A stretch of DNA of 58,693 nt from Streptomyces sp. ISL-87 (GCF_018614095.1 NZ_JAGGOY010000037.1:1-58693); one strand, 5' to 3'; positions 17,433 to 27,027 are shown, counted from the stretch's first letter. Numbers and translations are program-made. Notes: a model not told the origin generated them from the sequence alone.

Positions 17433-19462
17433 GCGGTCGCCCCCGCACTGGTGTTGGTGGCGGTGCCGAATGCGGCGGGGGGCAGTGCGGGCAGTGCGAG
17501 GACCGCCGCCGCGATGGCGTCGGAGTCCTCCAGCGTGACCGAGCCGACGCCGGGCCTGATGCCGGCGGCGGTCACCCAGTGCACGGATTCGGTGGGCACC
17601 CCGTAGGCGAAGCGCCGGGGGTGCGGTACGCCGTGGGCGTCCAGCAGGTGGTAGGGCCGCTCGGACACGGCGAGGCCGCCGGTCTCGTACTCCTCGGCCG
17701 ACTCGCTGCCCGCTCCGCCCGCTCCGCCCGCTCCGGCTATCCGGTAGGGGCGGCACTGCCCGGTCCGCAGCAGCCCGCTCATCAGCGGATCCGCGGTGCG
17801 GCGCAGGTCGATCTCGGGCAGCCGGCTCTCGATCAGCACCGTGGCCCGCACGCGGACGTCCGGGAGCTCGGTCGAGGTACCGGTGAAGCAGGCGCCGTGC
17901 GGGCCCTCGGCGTCGGCGCCGACCCGCATGCCGGGGCCGGTCACCTCCAGGATGCCCGCGTCCATCAGCGCGGCCATCTCCTCGATGCGGGAGGCGGGCG
18001 GGCCAATCGACAGGAAGGCGTTGAGCGGGGTGTACCAGCGGTCCAGCTCGTCGCGGTGGGAGGCGGCGTCGAGCCCGCCGTGGTCGATGGCGAGCCGCAA
18101 CTCGTTGCGCAGGTCCCGCAGCAGGTCCAGGGCCGCCTTGAAGGGGCCGCTGACGTTGCCCTCGCGGGCGCGCCGGACGTCCTCGTCGAGGTGCCCGCGC
18201 AGCCAGCCGCGGAACTCGGCCAGGCCGCTGAAGGCGCGCGCGCCGTAGGGGCGGGCGACCTTCTCCCAGTCCCAGCGCTCCTCCGCGCCGATGCCGGCCT
18301 CGTCCAGCAGCCGGTCCTCGGCCTCGCCGGGCTCGGCGCGCAGGTAGCGGGTGGTGAACTCGGCGGCGGCGGCCGGGGTTTCGCGGGCGGCCAGCAGCGT
18401 CTCGTAGTAGACGCTCTGTACCTCCTTGGAGATCAGCGGCCACAGGTCGGCGCCGAAGCGGATGGTTCCCGGCCGGCCGGCCGGGCCGCGCAGCGCCGCG
18501 ATGTACTCGGCGGTCAGCAGCCGGGGGAAGTAGCGGCCGTGGGCGCCCTTCTCGTTGTCGCCGCGCGCCTGGTAGGGCACGCCGCGCCGCGATCCGGTGT
18601 ACAGGCGCGGCTCGCGGCCCGAGGGGCGGTAGACCAGGCGGCCGTCGAGGCGTTCGAAGACGCCGCCCCGGGCGTGCGTGAACAGCGCCATGTAGTCGAA
18701 GAAGTTCAGGCCCATCCCGCGCAGCAGCACGCTCTCGCCGGGCTCGACGGCCGACAGGTCCACGTCCGCCGGATTGGCCGGGGCGATGTACGTCAGGCCG
18801 TGCCGGGCGGCGAAGCCGGCCAGCTCCCGCTCGGTGTCGGTGGGGTGGGCCGGGACGTGGCCCTGGGCCAGCACCACCGCGGACAGCCCGGTCAGCCGGG
18901 TGCCGTCCTCCAGCACCACGCTCTGCGCCCGCGCCGCGCCGGGGCCGCCGGCCGGCCCGACCCCGGATTCCTCCAGGGCGACGGCCCGCACGGGGTGCAC
19001 CTGCACCGTCATGTGCGCGGCCGCGTTGGCGGTGACCTGGCGGAAGACCCAGGTCAGGTACTGGCCGTAGAGGGCGCGGGTGGGGTAGGTGTCGGGCCCC
19101 AGGTCCCGTGCCTCGGCGAGCGTCTCGTCGTCGTAGGCGATGCCCGAGCCGGGGGTGAGGGCGCTCGGTCCGAGTGCCTTGGCCCACTGGTAGAGGCTCG
19201 GGCCCTCCTCCAGCGGCCCTTCGATGGTGACGCTGACGTCGGTGTACACCGTGACCTGGGAGGCGACGGTGTTCATCAGCAGGTGCCGGGACTGCGAGGG
19301 CCGCCACACGCGGCCGGAGCCGGCCGGGTCGGGGTCGACCACGTGCACGATCAGGTGGTCCCAGCGGGGGGACTTCCGCTCGTGCGCGCAGAGCCGTTCC
19401 AGCACGGACAGCCCGCGCGGTCCGGCGCCGACGAGGCACACTTCCATACGTCCGCTGCTCAC
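17429..19462 (-). CDS. creE: flavin-dependent aspartate N-oxygenase, CreE-like
   Basis: A 677-aa FAD/NAD(P)-binding protein of the NAD_binding_9 family. It begins CLVGAGPRGLSVLERLCAHE (residues 9-28), then DPDPAGSGRVW and LLMNTVASQVTVYTDVS, the pattern of CreE/FzmM enzymes that oxidise the amine of L-aspartate three times to nitrosuccinate. Conserved middle parts include LLRGMGLNFFDYMALF and the C-terminal HWVTAAGIRPGVGS. With the adjacent lyase it should supply nitrite as the distal nitrogen of an N-N bond. GTG at 19462 overlaps the stop of a small upstream ORF. Confidence 0.82.
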   Translation of the reverse strand: MSSGRMEVCLVGAGPRGLSVLERLCAHERKSPRWDHLIVHVVDPDPAGSGRVWRPSQSRHLLMNTVASQVTVYTDVSVTIEGPLEEGPSLYQWAKALGPSALTPGSGIAYDDETLAEARDLGPDTYPTRALYGQYLTWVFRQVTANAAAHMTVQVHPVRAVALEESGVGPAGGPGAARAQSVVLEDGTRLTGLSAVVLAQGHVPAHPTDTERELAGFAARHGLTYIAPANPADVDLSAVEPGESVLLRGMGLNFFDYMALFTHARGGVFERLDGRLVYRPSGREPRLYTGSRRGVPYQARGDNEKGAHGRYFPRLLTAEYIAALRGPAGRPGTIRFGADLWPLISKEVQSVYYETLLAARETPAAAAEFTTRYLRAEPGEAEDRLLDEAGIGAEERWDWEKVARPYGARAFSGLAEFRGWLRGHLDEDVRRAREGNVSGPFKAALDLLRDLRNELRLAIDHGGLDAASHRDELDRWYTPLNAFLSIGPPASRIEEMAALMDAGILEVTGPGMRVGADAEGPHGACFTGTSTELPDVRVRATVLIESRLPEIDLRRTADPLMSGLLRTGQCRPYRIAGAGGAGGAGSESAEEYETGGLAVSERPYHLLDAHGVPHPRRFAYGVPTESVHWVTAAGIRPGVGSVTLEDSDAIAAAVLALPALPPAAFGTATNTSAGATA

Positions 19463-19659
19463 AAGGACACTCCGCTCAGCGGACGGGGACGGCCGGCCCG
19501 CGGCGCGGCCGCGTCGTCGGTGACGGCGGTGCGCCGGGCGTCGTCCCGGAAGGTCAGGGTGGATTCCCGGTGGTCCGGGGAGAACAGAGCGGCCGCCGTC
19601 ATCGGCGGCCGAAGAGGGTCCGGCGAACCATCGCGGTCGCCTCCGTGCGTACCGTTCAC
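19459..19659 (-). CDS. 66-aa leader ORF of the nitrite operon, unknown
   Basis: This small ORF starts at GTG 19659, 6 bases after a consensus AAGGAGG, and its stop overlaps the CreE start (GTGA). The protein is polar with no membrane segment: it contains MTAAALFSPDHRESTLTF and RDDARRTAVTDDAAAP. The latter recalls the N-terminus of acyl-CoA-ligase-like enzymes but is too short to call. Because this is the only strong ribosome binding site of the operon, it probably loads ribosomes for both following genes whether or not the peptide has a role. Confidence 0.55.
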   Translation of the reverse strand: MNGTHGGDRDGSPDPLRPPMTAAALFSPDHRESTLTFRDDARRTAVTDDAAAPRAGRPRPLSGVSL

Positions 19660-20155
19660 AGCGCCTCCTTACCTTCGCAACCGTCGGCCGCGGCGCTCAA
19701 CCGGAGCTCGGTTCCCGCTGGAGGAGCGGCCTCGGCCGCCGGAGCCGACGGGTGGTGACGCGTGTTCGGCTCCGGCAGACGCACCGGCACCTCCCGTACG
19801 GCCCGCAGGGCTTCGCGTACGAGAGGTGCCGGTGCTGGGAAACCCGCGCGGGGTGGCCGCGCGGCCGTCCTTTCGTACGGGGGCTCCGTCGCCGTGCGGG
19901 GTCACCGCGCGGCCGGGCCGTCGTACGAGAGGTGCTGGTGCGGGCACCCGCGCGGGGTCACCGCGCGGCCGGGCCGCCGTACAGGAAGTGCTGGTGCCGG
20001 ATCCCGCGCGGGATCACCGCGCGGCCGGGCCGCCGTACGGAAGGCTCCGTCCCCGGGGGGTCCCCACGCGGTCGGCCGCCGTACGAGAGATGCCGTCGCC
20101 GTGCGGGGTCACCGCGCGGCCGGCCGGCGCCCCGCATCGGCGGCGCCTGCGTCCC
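19660..20155. other. gene-free stretch holding the nitrite-operon promoter and a minisatellite
   Basis: Between the small ORF start (19659) and the apoprotein stop (20156) I find no gene. 19660-19795 should hold the promoter for the nitrite operon; no clear -35/-10 pair stands out. The rest is taken up by tandem repeats listed separately. Open frames across the repeats encode only arginine/glycine-rich repeats and are artefacts. Confidence 0.6.
19817..20129. repeat. minisatellite of six GTAC-initiated units with internal hairpins
   Basis: Six head-to-tail units begin with GTAC at 19817, 19875, 19923, 19979, 20035 and 20081 (58, 48, 56, 56, 46 and 49 bp); a partial one starts at 19796. Long units read GTACGAGAGGTGCTGGTGCG then ACCCGCGCGGGGTCACCGCG; short units have lost about 9 bp near the start. 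Most contain CCGCGCGGGGTCACCGCGCGG, a hairpin-forming inverted repeat. The array is downstream of the apoprotein gene and upstream of the nitrite operon. Confidence 0.8.
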
Positions 20156-20566
20156 TCAGTTGAAGGAGATGTTCGAGCCGACCTGGCCGGTGGCCTCGGT
20201 CCAGGCGACGATCCGGCACTGGGTCACGGCGCAGTCCACGGGCACGGTCGTGCCGGTGCTCCAGTCGGTGGCCGTGAAGGTCTTGGCTACGGGGAAGGAG
20301 AGCTGGATCGCGCCGGCGGCGTCGGCGGTCGCGACCACAGCGGTGGAACAGGTGAGGCCATCGGCGCACTGGGCGACGCCGACCTCGGCGCCGGCGGCGT
20401 AGCCGGTGCCGCTGACGGTGACCGACTGCCCGTCGGACAGGCCGGTGGCCTGGCTGAGCGACAGGGTCGCCGCGGCGGACGCGGGGCCCGCGGCGATGGC
20501 GAGCGCGGCGGCGGCGCCGGCGCCCAGGACGGCGAACTTGGACACACGCGAACGGGTGATCTGCAT
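20156..20566 (-). CDS. secreted neocarzinostatin-family apoprotein
   Basis: A 136-aa protein with a Sec signal peptide (residues 1-31, cut after PASA) and a mature part of about 105 aa. ATLSLSQATGLSDGQSVTV opens the seven-strand immunoglobulin-like fold of neocarzinostatin, macromomycin and actinoxanthin; Cys67/Cys73 and Cys112/Cys117 match the two conserved disulfides, and the end QVGSNISFN is typical. In enediyne producers the family binds and stabilises a reactive chromophore. Here no enediyne PKS is visible, so it may sequester the aromatic, possibly diazo, product, or be an orphan family member. Confidence 0.82.
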   Translation of the reverse strand: MQITRSRVSKFAVLGAGAAAALAIAAGPASAAATLSLSQATGLSDGQSVTVSGTGYAAGAEVGVAQCADGLTCSTAVVATADAAGAIQLSFPVAKTFTATDWSTGTTVPVDCAVTQCRIVAWTEATGQVGSNISFN

Positions 20567-20730
20567 GTCAGTCAACTCCACATTGTGATGCGGGTGGGAT
20601 AAGGCGTGAGGCGGTTGATCACGCCTCAACAGATTCGGAGAAAGCGACTGAGATTCGCTTGAGCTCCGCTCAAATCCGCAGGTCACAAAGGGTGTTGTGG
20701 TGTCGGGACGTTCGGGTGTCCTGGCGTTCC

Positions 20731-20820
20731 GGTGTTCCGGTGTTCCGGTGTTCCGGTGTTCCGGTGTTCCGGTGTTCCGGTGTTCCGGTGTTCCGGTGTT
20801 CCGGTGTTCCGGTGTTCCGG
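20731..20820. repeat. 8-bp microsatellite, 11 units of GGTGTTCC
   Basis: Eleven perfect copies of GGTGTTCC fill 20731-20818, preceded by decayed copies from about 20703. The array directly abuts the stop codon of the exporter gene (20821, minus strand). The unit is not a multiple of three and is untranslated. 20567-20730 between the apoprotein start and the array holds the likely apoprotein promoter. Confidence 0.9.
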
Positions 20821-22688
<1,868 letters not shown>

Positions 22689-23771
22689 GTGATTGCCAAC
22701 CAGAGCGTGCGCGCGCACCACGACAGCAGCTCGGACCGCCTGCTCGCGCTGCGGGACACGCTGCGCGAGGCTCCGGTGGAGCAGGTGCGGCTCGCCGACC
22801 TGACGGTCTGTTTCACTCCGCGGGCCGGCGGGGTGGACGACGACTGGGCGCTCACGCTCGCGGAGCTGGAGACCGAGTTGCCGCCGATCCTCGTCCACCA
22901 CCCCAGCCTGACCGTCATCGACGGGCTGCACCGGCTGCGGGCCGCCCACCTCAAGGGGCGCGAGCACATCGAGGCCCGGTTCTTCGACGGCACCCAGGAG
23001 GACGCGGCCCTGCTGGCCGTGGCGATGAACGTGGCCCAGGGGCGCCCGCTGTCCCAGGCCGACCGGGTCGCCGCGGCGGAGCGCATCGTCGCGTCGCGGC
23101 CCCACTGGTCGGACCGGGCGATCGCGGTCGTCGCGGGGCTGTCCGCCAAGAAGGTCTGCGAGATACGGATGCGCGCCGACGGCCTGCCGCAGTGCGAGCG
23201 CCGGGTGGGCCTGGACGGGCGGGCACGGCCGCTGAACACCGCGCAGGGGCGCGAGATCGCCGGGCAACTGCTCACGGCCGACCCGAAGGCCTCGCTGCGG
23301 ACCATCGCCCGGCAGGCCGGGATCTCGCCGGCGACTGTGGCCGACGTACGCGACCGGCTGCTGCGCGGCGACGACCCGGTGCCACCGCGCCAGCGGGGGC
23401 TCGCGGCGGCCGAACGCGGCCCGCGGGAGCGGGGCGGCGGCGAGGAACGCGCGGGCGAGGAACGGGGCGTTGAGGCGAGGTCGCCGGGCGAACTGTTCCT
23501 GATCTTCGACGCGCTGCGGCGGGATCCGTCGCTGCGCCTGAACGAGGTGGGCCGCAGCATCCTGCGGATGCTGGACGCCTGCTCGCTGATCGCCCGCGAC
23601 CGCCAGCGGATCATCGCCAACCTGCCGCCGCACTGCACCGGCCAGATGGCGGAGCTGATGAGCGGCTACTCCGATCTGTGGCAGATGTTCGCGGAGGAGC
23701 TGCGCGACTGCGAGGAGCGGGAGTCGAACACGGTGACCGGCGCCGGAGCCGGTGCGGCGCGCGGCTGGTAG
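22689..23771 (+). CDS. ParB/StrR-like pathway regulator
   Basis: A 360-aa DNA-binding protein. The ParB N-terminal domain is at about 30-130, with the box VIDGLHRLRAA at 77-87, followed by helix-turn-helix elements (SDRAIAVVAGLSAKKVCEIR near 146, then SLRTIARQAGISPATVADVR near 205). ParB-like activators such as StrR and NovG switch on antibiotic operons; chromosomal ParB homologues have a different C-terminus. The tail has a charged linker (RERGGGEERAGEERG) and a helical end. GTG at 22689 has GAGGAG upstream. Probably an activator of part of this cluster. Confidence 0.75.
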   Translation: MIANQSVRAHHDSSSDRLLALRDTLREAPVEQVRLADLTVCFTPRAGGVDDDWALTLAELETELPPILVHHPSLTVIDGLHRLRAAHLKGREHIEARFFDGTQEDAALLAVAMNVAQGRPLSQADRVAAAERIVASRPHWSDRAIAVVAGLSAKKVCEIRMRADGLPQCERRVGLDGRARPLNTAQGREIAGQLLTADPKASLRTIARQAGISPATVADVRDRLLRGDDPVPPRQRGLAAAERGPRERGGGEERAGEERGVEARSPGELFLIFDALRRDPSLRLNEVGRSILRMLDACSLIARDRQRIIANLPPHCTGQMAELMSGYSDLWQMFAEELRDCEERESNTVTGAGAGAARGW

Positions 23772-23774
23772 CGA

Positions 23775-23819
23775 CACCGGAGCCCGCCCCCGCGGGTAGC
23801 GCGGGGACGGGCTCCGGTG
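23775..23819 (+). terminator. hairpin terminator after the ParB-like gene
   Basis: A 20-bp arm inverted repeat with one mismatch (CACCGGAGCCCGCCCCCGCG, loop GGTAG, then the complement) starts 3 bp after the stop codon. Confidence 0.85.
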
Positions 23820-23825
23820 GGCTTA

Positions 23826-24180
23826 CCGGTCTGGAGGGCGTCGGCGAACTCCTCGGCTTCTAACATGGGGGTGGCCGTGGTCTCGTCATGCCGGTCGATC
23901 TTCGGCCGGTTGTGGCGGGTGACCGGGTTGGGGATGTAGGTCTGCGACTCCTCGGCGGCGAAGACGGTCAGGGACGACGGCGCGGAGAGACGGCGCGCAA
24001 TGCTGCGGCCCGCTCGCTCGCGCTTCTCCTCACTTAGCCGCCAGGTGGTCACGTCTCCGCGGGTGATGCAGCCGATGAAGAAGCGTTCGTGCCCCAGCTC
24101 TTGGGCAAACTGGTGCCAGAACCGTAGGTCGTCGGCGTAATTCCGCTTGGAATTGATGCTGGGGATCGTGGAGGAAGCCA
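23826..24180 (-). pseudogene. tyrosine recombinase (integrase) N-terminal fragment
   Basis: The minus frame reads SINSKRNYADDLRFWHQFAQ, ITRGDVTTWRLSEEKRERAG, IARRLSAPSSLTVFAAEE and PNPVTRHNRPKIDRHDE. This is the SAM-like DNA-binding domain of phage-type integrases up to the start of the catalytic domain. The catalytic Arg-His-Arg-Tyr part is missing and the frame then runs into unrelated sequence, so it is a dead relic. It abuts another gene fragment at about 24185. Confidence 0.65.
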
Positions 24181-24186
24181 GCCAGG

Positions 24187-24585
24187 GCCCCCGGCGATGA
24201 GGTCGAGTTCTGGGCCTTGACGTGGGGCCCGCCGGAGGCGTCCGTCTATTCCCGTACCGCCAAGGTCCATGAGACATTGGGCGATCACCGTGCCGCAGCA
24301 GAGCAGTACGCCCTGGCCGCCACGGCTCGCCCGGCCGGGACCTACGCCCGGATCATCGCTCTCGACCTGGTCGCGGGCGCCGAGATGCACCTCAAGCGCG
24401 GCGGCATCGAGCAGGCATGCGCCACCTGGCACCGGGCGATCGACCATATGGACGGCGTCCGCTCCGTCCGCACCCGCAAGGCCGTCAGCCGCATGAGGGG
24501 CGACCTCGCCCGCTTCCGGGCCCGCGGCCTACGGTGCGCGGCCGAACTCGACGAACGCGCCCGCGACTTCCTCGCCAGCGGGTGA
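24187..24585 (+). pseudogene. C-terminal TPR fragment of an XRE-type regulator
   Basis: The open frame contains WGPPEASVYSRTAKVHETLG, DHRAAAEQYALAATARPAGT and ACATWHRAIDHMDGVRSVRT, the tetratricopeptide-like C-terminus of Streptomyces helix-turn-helix regulators. The N-terminal DNA-binding domain is missing, cut at the junction with the integrase relic. Confidence 0.6.
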
Positions 24586-24586
24586 T

Positions 24587-25342
24587 TCAGGTGTTGCGTC
24601 GCAGCGACGCCCGCGTGTAACGACGGACGACCGGCTCCAGGTAGTCCGCGTGAGGACCAACCAGGCCCGCCAGCTCGTACGGTGTGCGCACCAGCGCGAT
24701 CTCATCGAGTTCGGGTTCACGGCCCTGGGCCTGCTCCGCCGCCGCAGCGGCGGCGAAGCCCTCGTGCAGCGCCGCCTCTGGGAGGGCCGGGGCGAGGTAG
24801 GTCAGACCGATGCTGCTGTTCTCACCGCGGGTAATGACCCACAGCCGCAACACCTCGGGGGTTGCGTCGATCCCCAACTCCTCGACCAGCTCCCGCGCCG
24901 CCTGGCCGGCCAGTGCCGCCTCATCCAGCACTTCGCCGTCTCGGGGAGGCTCTACGGAACCTCCCGGCAGCTGCCAGCGGCCCGGGGCGGCCGTTGAAGG
25001 CGACATCCTTGCCGCCAGCACACGACCGCCATCGGTCGGCTGGACAACGTTCACGAACAACGACGGCAGCGCGGTTGCACCCGGAACCCGGCGCAGGGCG
25101 TAGTGCCGGTAGGTCACCCGCGCCCAGGCCAGGCGCAGGTTGCGCGGCCCGGCCCACCCCAGTCCCGCACACGCCACCACAGGCCCGTCGAAGAGGGCCG
25201 GGTTGGCCTGGACCGCCATGTCCCACACACGGTCCCTGGCCGATTCATCCTCGGGTGACAGCGGCGGTGCTTCAGCCTCCGCCAGGTGAAGCCGTTCAAC
25301 GTCGAAGAGGTCAATACCCATGGGGGGCAGCGTCTCGGTCAC
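24587..25342 (-). CDS. NUDIX hydrolase, fused at its 5' end to IS110 debris
   Basis: About 250 aa. The NUDIX fold covers roughly residues 95-200 of this start: GRWQLPGGSVEPP, then GQAARELVEELGI as a NUDIX box with an insertion. NUDIX enzymes hydrolyse nucleoside diphosphates linked to another moiety. The frame continues upstream without a stop into an IS110-family transposase piece, so the native N-terminus may have been replaced; GTG 25342 and ATG 25321 are candidate starts, neither with a good ribosome binding site. It may not be expressed, and I see no link to the biosynthesis. Confidence 0.55.
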   Translation of the reverse strand: MTETLPPMGIDLFDVERLHLAEAEAPPLSPEDESARDRVWDMAVQANPALFDGPVVACAGLGWAGPRNLRLAWARVTYRHYALRRVPGATALPSLFVNVVQPTDGGRVLAARMSPSTAAPGRWQLPGGSVEPPRDGEVLDEAALAGQAARELVEELGIDATPEVLRLWVITRGENSSIGLTYLAPALPEAALHEGFAAAAAAEQAQGREPELDEIALVRTPYELAGLVGPHADYLEPVVRRYTRASLRRNT

Positions 25343-25582
25343 CGGCTCATCGTAGGTGGGGTCGTCTCCGAACTCGGCGAGCACCCGGGCGCCGGTGATC
25401 TCTGCGATGCCGGGCATCGAGAGGTAGATCTCAGCGTCCGGGTGCGCCAGAAAATGCGCCTTCACCTGCGCTTCCATCGCGGCGATCTGCTCGTTCAGCG
25501 CGATCAGCAGCCGTGCGTGGGCCTCGGTGGTGGCCGCGTAGGTCAGTTCCAGCGCGTCCGTGCTGGTCAGGGTCAGGTCGGC
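25343..25582 (-). mobile_element. IS110-family transposase fragment
   Basis: The minus frame reads LTSTDALELTYAATTEAHAR, LLIALNEQIAAMEAQVKAHF and SMPGIAEITGARVLAEFGDD. This is the boundary between the DEDD and Transposase_20 domains (PGxGxxxGARVLAEFGDD) of IS110 elements. It is joined in frame to the NUDIX coding region near 25340. 25583-25748 carries no gene I recognise. Confidence 0.7.
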
Positions 25583-25711
25583 ATTTGCTCACGCCCTGAC
25601 GGGCGGGCACGCCACCCCATCAGCGGTCTGGCCTCCCGGCCGACCAGCAAGGCACGGTCTGACCCCGGAACTCGAACGGCTCCGGCGGCGATAGTGCTCA
25701 CCTGCTGGCGG

Positions 25712-25742
25712 CTACGGAACCTAGCATTCCCGGATTCCGTAG
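25712..25742. terminator. inverted repeat behind the response regulator
   Basis: CTACGGAA (25712-25719) and TTCCGTAG (25735-25742) form a perfect 8-bp inverted repeat with a 15-bp spacer, 6 bp after the response-regulator stop (minus strand). It may be a weak terminator or the end of a lost insertion sequence. Confidence 0.35.
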
Positions 25743-25748
25743 CTCCCA

Positions 25749-26522
25749 TTAGGCGGTGCCGAGTTTGAAGCCGACGCCGCGGACCGTCACGATCCAGCCG
25801 CTGTCGCCGAGTTTGCCGCGCAGGCTGCTGACGTGGGTGTCGACCGTGCGCCGGGACCAGGAGTCGCCCCACACCTGCTGGAGCAGCTGTTTGCGGGGGA
25901 TGACCGTGTCCGGGTGCGAGGCCAGCAGGCACAGGAGGTCGAACTCCTTGCGGGTCAGGGCGACCTCGACGCCGCTGACGGTGACCTCGCGCGAGTTCAC
26001 GTCGATGCGCAGCCGGCCGATGCAGATCTCCTTGACCGCGGCTGGCTGCCACTGCGCCCGGCGCATGACGGCCTCGATGCGGGCCATCAGCTCGCGCAGC
26101 CCGTACGGCCTGGTCACGTAGTCGTCGGCGCCCGCCTGGAGGCCGAGGACGCAGTCCAGCTCGGACTGGCGCGAGGTGACGATGATGACGGGGACGCGGC
26201 TGACGGAGCGGATGGCCCGGCAGACCTCCAGGCCGTCCAGGTCTGGCAGCTCCAGGTCGAGCAGGACCAGGTCGACGTCCTCGTACGCCTGGAGGGCCGC
26301 GCTGCCGCGTTTGACGTCGACGGACTCGTGGCCGTGCCGGCGCAGCTGGGTGACCAGATAGTCGGAGAAGTCGGCGTCGCCGTCCACGACGAGGATGCGC
26401 CAGCCGGCGGTGCCCGGCGCGACGCGCGCGGCGCTGCCGGGTCCGCCGTCCTGGACCAGCCGGATGGGGTGCGGGGCGGAGATGTGCGTCTCCAGCGGCG
26501 CCTGTGACGAAATCTGCGTCAT
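25749..26522 (-). CDS. atypical OmpR/PhoB-family response regulator, JadR1-like
   Basis: A 257-aa regulator: an about 40-aa N-terminal extension, a receiver domain (43-160) and a winged-helix effector domain (170-255; ALTRKEFDLLCLLASHPD, RRTVDTHVSSLRGKLG). The receiver pocket is degenerate: Asp89 is kept, but VVDGDAD (45-51) puts Gly48 where the metal-binding Asp should be, and the conserved Lys is Arg138 (YVTRP). JadR1-type regulators of angucycline clusters have such pockets and respond to the end product instead of a kinase; no sensor kinase is nearby. GGGGGAGG precedes the ATG at 26522. Confidence 0.85.
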   Translation of the reverse strand: MTQISSQAPLETHISAPHPIRLVQDGGPGSAARVAPGTAGWRILVVDGDADFSDYLVTQLRRHGHESVDVKRGSAALQAYEDVDLVLLDLELPDLDGLEVCRAIRSVSRVPVIIVTSRQSELDCVLGLQAGADDYVTRPYGLRELMARIEAVMRRAQWQPAAVKEICIGRLRIDVNSREVTVSGVEVALTRKEFDLLCLLASHPDTVIPRKQLLQQVWGDSWSRRTVDTHVSSLRGKLGDSGWIVTVRGVGFKLGTA

Positions 26523-26622
26523 GCCTCCCCCGAGGGTCCTGCACGGCCCGTGTGCCGCCAACGAACCTACCGATGTGCGGTCGAGTCCCGGTACAGCGCG
26601 GGACTCGACCGCATGGAGTTCC

Positions 26623-27027
26623 TTAAGGGTTGAGCACCCACGCGGAGTTGTGCTGCGTGAAGCCGATGCGCGGGTAGTAGTCCACCGCCGCCGGGGCGGA
26701 CAGCAGCACGATCTTCACGCCCGGGGCCTCGGCCTGCGTGGCCTTGATCAGGGCGCGGCCGATGCCGGAGCGCTGCTGGTCCAGCGAGACGGCGATGTCC
26801 GACAGGTAGGTGACGTAGGAGAAGTCGGAGACGGCGCGCACGATGCCGATGAGCGCGCCCTCCTCGTCACGGGCGACGAGCACGAGGTTGGCGTGCTTGA
26901 CCATCGCGGCGAACCGCTCACGGTCCTCGATCGGGCGCCGCTCGCCCAGACCCGAGGCGCGGTAGACCTCCAGGACCTCGTCCAGGTCCAGGTCCGCGCC
27001 CTCGACACGCTCAATCTTCCAGCTCAC
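26623..27027 (-). CDS. GNAT N-acetyltransferase of the hydrazine module (FzmQ/KinN type)
   Basis: A 134-aa GNAT protein with the acetyl-CoA pyrophosphate motif QQRSGIG at 84-90 and the closing YYPRIGF at 117-123. In fosfazinomycin biosynthesis FzmQ acetylates hydrazinosuccinate; the homologous set is shared with kinamycin. The identification rests on gene order: it overlaps the adenylosuccinate-lyase-like gene by 17 bp, ahead of which lie a glutamine-synthetase homologue and an amidase. GTG at 27027 has GGAGAAG upstream. It is the last gene of the long operon. Confidence 0.75.
   Translation of the reverse strand: MSWKIERVEGADLDLDEVLEVYRASGLGERRPIEDRERFAAMVKHANLVLVARDEEGALIGIVRAVSDFSYVTYLSDIAVSLDQQRSGIGRALIKATQAEAPGVKIVLLSAPAAVDYYPRIGFTQHNSAWVLNP

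Noticed and set aside
14473..17448. 991-aa minus-strand frame upstream of FAD monooxygenase 3
   Set aside because: The upstream half is antisense-frame shadow of the CreD-like lyase; the real start is ATG 15990.
19459..19602. Remnant of a CreM-like AMP ligase
   Set aside because: Only about ten residues recall ligase N-termini; too short to assign, so kept as an unknown small ORF.
19817..20129. CRISPR array
   Set aside because: Units are contiguous, of similar sequence throughout, with no unique spacers between short repeats and no cas genes nearby.
19752..20402. Arginine-rich plus-strand ORF with repeated motifs, possibly a repeat protein
   Set aside because: It is the translation of the GC-rich minisatellite and the antisense of the apoprotein gene; no ribosome binding site or domain, and unit lengths (46-58 bp) break the reading frame.
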